Below are positions 13,679 to 17,971 of a DNA stretch of 17,971 nt, piece after piece. This DNA is from Thaumarchaeota archaeon S13 (GTDB lineage: Archaea > Thermoproteota > Nitrososphaeria > Nitrososphaerales > Nitrosopumilaceae), in contig RHFA01000090.1 in the NCBI GenBank assembly GCA_003724275.1, forward strand, positions 1-17,971. Reading direction: 5' to 3'. Under the pieces are notes generated by a model. The model was not told where the DNA came from. It saw nothing but the letters and a program-made list of their open reading frames with translations, and made no database searches. Both the position numbers and the translations under genes were made by a program. Position 1 is the first letter of the stretch; the number at the start of each line of letters is the position of its first letter.

Positions 13679-14055
13679 GCTTTCCTCGGCGCCGGTCTTG
13701 CCTCCTGCTCCACATAGCATCTTGTCCGCGCTATGGCGGGTCGAAGCCTCCCCCGCATGTCAGATGCGAGCAGGTTTGCCTGCTTTCGCAGGTACCAGAC
13801 ACTGTACGCCGTCCCAACAGCGACAATGGCCGCAATGACGACCCCCGCCCCAAACGACTCCCAAAAGAGCGCCTCTGACCTGCGGTTTGCCTCCATCTGG
13901 GCGCGAATCTGCCGCAGCTCCTCGGCCACGTCGCCCCCCGCCATCCCGCCGTCGCCCTGCGCGGAGGCGGCCTGGGGGGCGTGGGCGGCTACCAGGGCGG
14001 CTACCAGGGCGGCTACCAGGGCGGCGGCCAGGACCTTGGCAGGGTGGGCGGGCAT
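13675..14055 (-). CDS. Signal-peptide and membrane-span protein, N-terminal part of split gene
   Basis: The 126-residue product starts with a long hydrophobic signal-like segment made of V-A-A-L repeats and ending A-S-A-Q-G (about 1-34), then a charged helix A-E-E-L-R-Q-I-R-A-Q-M-E (44-55), a transmembrane segment (about 68-88) and Y-L-R-K-Q-A-N-L-L. The last residues, R-L-R-P-A-I-A-R-T-R-C-Y-V, look like the first strand of a beta domain that is then cut off by TGA, the rest lying in the -1 frame downstream. The ATG at 14055 follows a TATA-like box by about 27 bases. It diverges from the SBDS operon. The function is unknown; sensor or envelope roles are possible but unsupported. Confidence 0.7.
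   Translation of the reverse strand: MPAHPAKVLAAALVAALVAALVAAHAPQAASAQGDGGMAGGDVAEELRQIRAQMEANRRSEALFWESFGAGVVIAAIVAVGTAYSVWYLRKQANLLASDMRGRLRPAIARTRCYVEQEARPAPRKA
13987..14022 (-). repeat. 12-bp tandem repeat in a signal peptide
   Basis: Three perfect copies of GGCTACCAGGGC (plus strand), with a degenerate fourth beside them, encode the repeated V-A-A-L of the hydrophobic core. A unit of 12 bases keeps frame while changing the length of the hydrophobic stretch. Confidence 0.9.
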
Positions 14056-14077
14056 TGCGCGCCGCGGCCCATTCCCC

Positions 14078-14086
14078 CAAAATATA
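14078..14086 (-). promoter_or_regulatory. TATA-like box of the split membrane gene
   Basis: TATATTTTG on the minus strand is centred about 27 bases before the ATG at 14055, in the 102-base divergent region shared with the SBDS operon. Confidence 0.55.
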
Positions 14087-14126
14087 GCCCTTGGCGCGCC
14101 CGCGGAGCCCGCGCGGGGCATCCACA

Positions 14127-14134
14127 GATAAATA
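14127..14134 (+). promoter_or_regulatory. TATA-like box of the SBDS-exosome operon
   Basis: GATAAATA lies 24-31 bases before the ATG at 14158, giving a leaderless SBDS mRNA. No other promoter is apparent before the end of the window, so it probably drives the whole run to the Vsr-like gene. Confidence 0.6.
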
Positions 14135-14157
14135 GGAGCGCCCGGGGGGCCGGCCCG

Positions 14158-14844
14158 ATGGCCGAGATGAGCGTGGTCAAGTATGCCCACGAGGGCGAGC
14201 GCTTTGAGATACTCGTAAAGCCGGATCCCGCCCTGGACTTCAAGCTGGGCAAGAGGGCCGACATCTCGCAGGTTCTCGTCTCCGACGAGATATACTCGGA
14301 CTCGGGGCGCGGCACGCGCGCCTCGGCAGAAAAGCTGCAAAAGGCCTTCAAGACCGGCGACGCGGCGGCCATAGCCGAGCACATCCTGCGCCACGGCGAC
14401 CTTGGCCTGACCACGGACCAGCGCCGCAAGATGGTCGAGGAGAAGCGCAAGCGCATCGTGGACGAGATATCGCGCACGTACGTGGATCCGCGCTCGCACC
14501 TGCCCCACCCGCCCACGCGCATAGAGCAGGCCATGAAGGACGCGCGGACCTCGATAGACCCCCAAAAGCCCATCCCCGAGCAGGTCACGCGCATAGTCGA
14601 CGAGCTGCGCAGCGTCATACCGCTCAAGTCCGAGACGCTCTCCCTCGAGGTCACGGTTCCTGCCCAGTACGCCGCACAGTCCTACTCTGCGCTCAAGTCA
14701 GCCGGCTCGCTCAGGCGCGAGGACTGGCTCTCAAACGGCTCGCTCCGTGCAATACTTGAAATACCCGCGGCTTCGCGCCCTGGCGTGCTAGACCGCCTTG
14801 CGTCAGTCACAAAGGGGACGGCGACCGCCGAGATGGTCAAATGA
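14158..14844 (+). CDS. sdo1: SBDS/Sdo1 ribosome maturation protein
   Basis: The 228-residue product matches the archaeal SBDS protein in length and organisation. An N-terminal FYSH domain (about 1-90) carries V-K-Y-A-H-E-G-E-R-F-E-I-L-V and V-L-V-S-D-E-I-Y-S-D. A helical middle domain has T-T-D-Q-R-R-K-M-V-E-E-K-R and P-H-P-P-T-R-I-E-Q-A-M. A ferredoxin-like C-terminal domain ends the protein. In eukaryotes SBDS acts with an EF-2-like GTPase to release eIF6 from the 60S subunit; archaea have the same partners. The ATG at 14158 fits the TATA spacing; a second ATG at 14167 is possible. The stop overlaps rrp4 by ATGA, the common archaeal arrangement. Confidence 0.96.
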   Translation: MAEMSVVKYAHEGERFEILVKPDPALDFKLGKRADISQVLVSDEIYSDSGRGTRASAEKLQKAFKTGDAAAIAEHILRHGDLGLTTDQRRKMVEEKRKRIVDEISRTYVDPRSHLPHPPTRIEQAMKDARTSIDPQKPIPEQVTRIVDELRSVIPLKSETLSLEVTVPAQYAAQSYSALKSAGSLRREDWLSNGSLRAILEIPAASRPGVLDRLASVTKGTATAEMVK

Positions 14845-15524
14845 CCCACCAGGGGATGCCCCGGACCGTAATGCCCGGCGACACGATCACGCGCGAGGCC
14901 CGCCGCGCCGGCGACAATGTCGTCCTTGTCGGCGACACGCTCGTCTCCTCGGCCGTCGGCCTCGTGAGCGTCTCTGATGACACGGTGAGCGTCATACCGC
15001 TCTCGGGCAAGTACATGCCGCGGGCCGACGACCTCGTCGTGGGCATGGTGATCTCGCACACGTCGCAGGCCTGGGAGCTGGACATCAACGCGCCGTACGT
15101 CGGGTTTCTGCTCGCGACTGACGTCTTTGGGCGCGACTTTGCCTCGCATGCCGACGAGCTCACCTCAAAGCTCGCGCTGGGGGACCTCGTCGCCGCGCGC
15201 GTCGCCAACTTTGACCGCACGCGCGACCCGCTCATCACGATAGACGACCGCGACCTGGGCAAGATCGACTCGGGCGAGCTCGTCAAGATCGCCCCCGGCA
15301 AGGTCTCTAGCCTCATAGGCAGGCAGGGCAGCATGATCCAGGCCATCGAGACGGCCACCGACGCGGCCATCACGATAGGGCAGAACGGCTGGGTCGTCGT
15401 GTCCTGCGATAGCGCAGATGGCTTATTAAGGGCCAAAAGGGCCGTTTCCGCGATTGAGCAAGGGGCACACTCTCAGGGGCTCATGGACAGGGTCAAGTCC
15501 GCGCTTGCGCGGGGGGGCGACTAG
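14841..15524 (+). CDS. rrp4: Exosome cap subunit Rrp4
   Basis: The 227-residue cap protein has an N-terminal beta domain with V-M-P-G-D-T-I, a central S1 RNA-binding domain (about 65-140, V-V-G-M-V-I-S-H-T and L-G-D-L-V-A-A-R-V), and a C-terminal KH domain with S-S-L-I-G-R-Q-G-S-M-I containing the G-x-x-G loop. The Rrp4 trimer sits on the Rrp41-Rrp42 hexamer and guides RNA into the phosphorolytic chamber. The start overlaps the SBDS stop (ATGA) and the stop is 2 bases before rrp41. Confidence 0.96.
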   Translation: MTHQGMPRTVMPGDTITREARRAGDNVVLVGDTLVSSAVGLVSVSDDTVSVIPLSGKYMPRADDLVVGMVISHTSQAWELDINAPYVGFLLATDVFGRDFASHADELTSKLALGDLVAARVANFDRTRDPLITIDDRDLGKIDSGELVKIAPGKVSSLIGRQGSMIQAIETATDAAITIGQNGWVVVSCDSADGLLRAKRAVSAIEQGAHSQGLMDRVKSALARGGD

Positions 15525-15526
15525 GC

Positions 15527-16261
15527 ATGGGCGGGCGTGACACCGACATGGTCCTGCTGGACGCCAACGGCATCCGCTGCGACGGACGGCGCATAGACGA
15601 GCCTCGCCGCATAATGATAAAGGCCGGCGTCCTCCACAACGCCAACGGCTCGGCGTACATCGAGTTTGGCGACAACAAGATCGTCGCCGGCGTGTTCGGC
15701 CCGCGCGACGTCCACCCAAAGCACCAGTCAAACGCCGAGACGGGCATACTGCGCGTGCGCTACCACATGCAGCCCTACTCGGTGACCGAGCGCAAGAGGC
15801 CGGCCCCCTCGCGACGCGAGATCGAGATATCAAAGGTGATAAAGGAGGCCCTCCTGCCGGCAGTCATGCTCGAGAGGTTCCCGCGGACCGCAGTCGACGT
15901 CTTCGTCGAGATACTCCAGGCCGACGGCGGCTCGCGCTGCGCGGCCCTTGACGCCGCGGCCGTCGCGCTCGCCGACGCGGGGATACCCATGCGCGACATG
16001 GTCTCCGCGTGCGCGGCCGGCAAGGTCGCCGACACAATAGTCCTTGACATCAACAACGAGGAGGACCAGGCCGGCCAGGCGGACATGCCCGTGGCGATAA
16101 TGCCAAACTCTGGCAAGGTGACGCTGCTGCAGCTCGACGGCGTGCTCACGCGCGACGAGTACCGCAGGTGCATAGAGACGGGGATCGCCGGATGCAAGAT
16201 CGTCTATGACATACAAAAGAGGGCTCTCGCCGAGCGCCACTTTTCGGGGGCGGGCCAGTAA
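15527..16261 (+). CDS. rrp41: Exosome catalytic subunit Rrp41
   Basis: This 244-residue RNase PH-fold protein keeps the active-site features of archaeal Rrp41: R96-R97 in P-S-R-R-E-I-E, the phosphate loop G-G-S-R-C-A-A-L (134-141), and D180 and D186 in E-E-D-Q-A-G-Q-A-D-M-P, six residues apart as in characterised archaeal enzymes. It degrades RNA 3'-5' using phosphate, or adds A-rich tails in reverse. Its TAA shares one base with the ATG of rrp42 (TAATG), implying 1:1 coupled synthesis of the hexamer subunits. Confidence 0.97.
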   Translation: MGGRDTDMVLLDANGIRCDGRRIDEPRRIMIKAGVLHNANGSAYIEFGDNKIVAGVFGPRDVHPKHQSNAETGILRVRYHMQPYSVTERKRPAPSRREIEISKVIKEALLPAVMLERFPRTAVDVFVEILQADGGSRCAALDAAAVALADAGIPMRDMVSACAAGKVADTIVLDINNEEDQAGQADMPVAIMPNSGKVTLLQLDGVLTRDEYRRCIETGIAGCKIVYDIQKRALAERHFSGAGQ

Positions 16262-17076
16262 TGGGCACGGTCTCGATACTCGACGGCCTTAGGCGCAAGC
16301 TCGTAGCTGACTCTGTGGCGTCTGGCCGCCGCGCCGACGGGCGCGCGCTAGACGAGGTGCGCGAGCTCACAGTAGAGCCGGGCGTGATCCCAAAGGCCGA
16401 GGGCTCGGCGCGCGTGCGCCTCGGCAGGACAGAGGTCGTCACGGGAGTCAAGGTAAACCCCGACAGGCCCTTTCCGGACACGGGGGACCGCGGGACGTTC
16501 ATCTGCACCGCCGAGATACCGCCGCTCGCGCACCCTGACGCCGAGGCCGGCCCGCCGAGCGAGGCGGTCATCGAGCTCGCGCGCGTCGTGGACCGCGGCA
16601 TACGCGAGAGCCACATGCTGGACATGTCGCAGCTCGTAATCAAGAGGGACGTCTCGGTAATCGGCGTGTTTACGGACAATGCCGTAATCGACAACGGCGG
16701 CAACCTCTTTGACGCGTGCTCGTACGCGTCCGTAGCGGCTATACTCTCGTGCAAGATGCCCGTCTGGGAGATGGGCGAGGACGCCCCGAGGCTCGTCGAG
16801 GGCCAGTCGCGCGACCCGCCCATAGCGACGGTTCCCGTCTCGGTCACGATGGGCCGCATAGGCGAGCACATCATTGTCGATCCGAGCCTGGAGGAGTGGA
16901 TGTGCCTTGACGCGAGGCTCACGATAACGACAAACTCGGAGGGCAACATTTGCGCGCTGCAAAAGGGCGGGCTCGACGGCTTTACCCCCGAGCAGCTAAA
17001 CTCGTGCGCCGAGACGGCGATATCAGTCGGCGCGCGCGTGCGCCCGAGGCTAGAGGCGGCGCGGCAGGCGCGGTGA
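16261..17076 (+). CDS. rrp42: Exosome non-catalytic ring subunit Rrp42
   Basis: The 271-residue RNase PH-fold protein is the usual partner of Rrp41. It has the N-terminal helix and G-R-R-A-D-G-R, then V-R-L-G-R-T-E-V-V-T-G-V-K, F-P-D-T-G-D-R-G and a C-terminal part with G-N-L-F-D-A-C-S-Y-A-S. The paired catalytic Asp motif of Rrp41 is not present, as expected for the inactive subunit that contributes to RNA binding. It is placed 1 base overlapping after rrp41 and 7 bases before eL43. Confidence 0.97.
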   Translation: MGTVSILDGLRRKLVADSVASGRRADGRALDEVRELTVEPGVIPKAEGSARVRLGRTEVVTGVKVNPDRPFPDTGDRGTFICTAEIPPLAHPDAEAGPPSEAVIELARVVDRGIRESHMLDMSQLVIKRDVSVIGVFTDNAVIDNGGNLFDACSYASVAAILSCKMPVWEMGEDAPRLVEGQSRDPPIATVPVSVTMGRIGEHIIVDPSLEEWMCLDARLTITTNSEGNICALQKGGLDGFTPEQLNSCAETAISVGARVRPRLEAARQAR

Positions 17077-17083
17077 CCCCGCG

Positions 17084-17293
17084 GTGGCAAAGAAAAAGTC
17101 GCTAAAGGGCCTCGGCACGAGATACGGAATAAAGATACGAAAACAGTACACAAAGATACACCTGCAGCTCAAGCAGAGGCGCGCATGCCCAGAGTGCGGC
17201 GCGATGCGCGTCAGGCGCGTCGCCGTGGGGATATGGTCGTGCAAAAAGTGCGGCTATACGGTGGCCGGCACCGCGTACAATGTCGAGCTCTAG
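17084..17293 (+). CDS. rpl37ae: Large-subunit ribosomal protein eL43 (L37Ae)
   Basis: The 69-residue zinc-ribbon protein has C35-P-E-C38 and C53-K-K-C56, with G-T-R-Y-G-I-K-I-R-K upstream and G-G-like A-G-T-A-Y downstream, the layout of archaeal L37Ae. The start is a GTG 7 bases after rrp42. It overlaps the next gene by 14 bases. In many archaea the small polymerase subunit gene rpoP follows here; none is seen. Confidence 0.95.
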   Translation: MAKKKSLKGLGTRYGIKIRKQYTKIHLQLKQRRACPECGAMRVRRVAVGIWSCKKCGYTVAGTAYNVEL

Positions 17294-17513
17294 CGCGCGC
17301 ATCGAGGTCGACGCCGGCGGCCTTGCCGGCGCGATAGCCGGCTCGCTCGCAGACGAGGGCGGCCCGCGCGCGCGCGTGTCGCTCGAGGGCCAGACCGTGG
17401 TCATAGAGCTCGGCCCGCAGGACCTGCCGCACCTGCGCGCGGCGCTAAACTCGGCGCTCCGCCTCGTCCAGGCGGGCCACGGCGCGCTTGACGCCTCGGG
17501 CGCGGGCAGGTGA
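17280..17513 (+). CDS. pcc1: KEOPS complex subunit Pcc1
   Basis: The 77-residue product fits archaeal Pcc1 in size and pattern: an N-terminal strand I-E-V-D-A, an alpha-helix A-G-A-I-A-G-S-L, then R-V-S-L-E-G-Q-T-V-V-I-E-L and the characteristic D-L-P-H-L-R-A-A-L-N-S-A-L-R-L-V helix. Pcc1 dimerises within KEOPS, which makes t6A at position 37 of tRNAs. The ATG lies 14 bases inside eL43 and the stop overlaps the GTG of the Vsr-like gene, so it is embedded in the exosome operon. Confidence 0.82.
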   Translation: MSSSSARIEVDAGGLAGAIAGSLADEGGPRARVSLEGQTVVIELGPQDLPHLRAALNSALRLVQAGHGALDASGAGR

Positions 17514-17971
17514 GGCGCCCGGCGCCGCGCCGCGCGCGCGAGTCCCCCGAGACGCGGAGCCGCATAATGTCGGCCATTCGCTCGGTGAACACGCGGCCCG
17601 AGCTCGCCGTGCGCAGGGCAGTCTGGGCCCGGGGCCTGCGCTACCGCATACATGACCGCTCGGTGCCAGGCACGCCGGACCTCTCCAACCGCTCGCGCCG
17701 CGTGGCCGTCTTTGTCGACGGGTGCTTTTGGCACGCGTGCCCGCGCTGCTACCGCGAGCCGCGCACCAACGTCGGGTTTTGGAGGGCAAAGATCTCGCGC
17801 AACAGGGCAAGGCGGGCCAAGGTCCGCCGCATGCTCCGGATAGACGGGTGGCTCGTGGTCCAGGCCTGGGAACACGAGGTCCGCCGCAGCCCCGAGCGCG
17901 TCGCCGACCGCGTGGAGGCGGCCTTTGGGGCCGCTGGCCGCCCCGGAGGCGCCGCGCGCCGGGGCCCCGGA
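17510..17971 (+). CDS. vsr: Vsr-like DNA mismatch endonuclease (runs off window)
   Basis: The 154 visible residues match Vsr-type endonucleases: T-R-S-R-I-M-S-A-I-R at 15-24, E31 in R-P-E-L-A, D57 in V-P-G-T-P-D-L, and F-V-D-G-C-F-W-H-A-C-P-R-C at 68-80, with F-W-R-A-K-I near 90 and W-L-V-V-Q-A-W-E at 114-121. E31, D57 and H75 correspond to the catalytic residues; the Cys set suggests a zinc site with altered ligands (the usual C-terminal Cys after W-E is His). Vsr nicks T:G mismatches made by deamination of methylated C. The start is the GTG at 17510, overlapping the pcc1 stop (GTGA); the ATG at 17567 would remove the conserved T-R-S part. No stop occurs before the window end. Confidence 0.85.
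   Translation, partial: MRRPAPRRARESPETRSRIMSAIRSVNTRPELAVRRAVWARGLRYRIHDRSVPGTPDLSNRSRRVAVFVDGCFWHACPRCYREPRTNVGFWRAKISRNRARRAKVRRMLRIDGWLVVQAWEHEVRRSPERVADRVEAAFGAAGRPGGAARRGPG

Noticed and set aside
16146..17153. 335-residue minus-strand frame over rrp42
   Set aside because: The plus strand encodes a clear exosome subunit; the antisense frame is Ser/Arg-rich noise typical of G+C-rich genes.
1..17971. tRNA, rRNA, insertion sequences and transposases
   Set aside because: No tRNA-like cloverleaf, rRNA segment, transposase or terminal inverted repeats were recognised by eye; a covariance-model scan was not possible.

Overview
The window is G+C-rich archaeal DNA. It carries an archaeal exosome and ribosome-maturation operon, archaeal/eukaryotic-type ribosomal proteins (eL18, uL13, uS9, eL43), RNA polymerase subunit Rpo3, the KEOPS subunit Pcc1 and a homologue of the eukaryotic Pol III subunit RPC34. 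TATA-like boxes lie about 25-30 bases before start codons, so many transcripts look leaderless. The RPC34 homologue, an Rpo3 without Fe-S cysteines and the high G+C together suggest a thaumarchaeon (Nitrososphaerota), perhaps related to the sponge symbiont Cenarchaeum. The organism assignment is inference; no search was run.

Layout. 146-2566: a huge TPR-only protein (about 23 repeats) with a recent 102-bp internal duplication. 2567-3014: no convincing gene. 3015-3677: a possible ADP-ribosyltransferase-like protein. 3785-4165: a small unrecognised protein. 4179-6311 (minus strand): a short secreted protein, a 48-residue coiled-coil ORF, the RPC34-like protein with a Lys/Arg-rich repeat linker, and an RrmJ/FtsJ rRNA 2'-O-methyltransferase; the last three are tightly packed. 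6425-9840 (plus strand): an OLD-like AAA ATPase with a TOPRIM-like C-terminus, then a YwgA/Panacea-like protein and a small membrane protein. This is the best candidate for an undescribed (possibly defence) cassette. 9872-12627 (minus strand): rpo3, eL18, uL13, uS9 and a sugar-phosphate nucleotidyltransferase. 12714-13205: an unrecognised protein. 13304-14055 (minus strand): a signal-peptide/membrane protein broken into two ATGA-overlapping frames. 14158-17971 (plus strand): SBDS, rrp4, rrp41, rrp42, eL43, pcc1 and the start of a Vsr-like endonuclease, nearly all overlapping or within a few bases of each other.

How the genes work together. The right half is information processing: the Rrp41-Rrp42 ring with its Rrp4 cap degrades or trims RNA, SBDS acts in late 60S-type subunit maturation, and eL43 belongs to the same subunit; Pcc1 (tRNA t6A modification) and a Vsr-type nuclease are coupled behind them. 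The RPC34-like gene and the rRNA methyltransferase form a second RNA-centred pair. The accessory genes (TPR, ART-like, OLD-like cassette, split membrane protein) sit between these conserved blocks.
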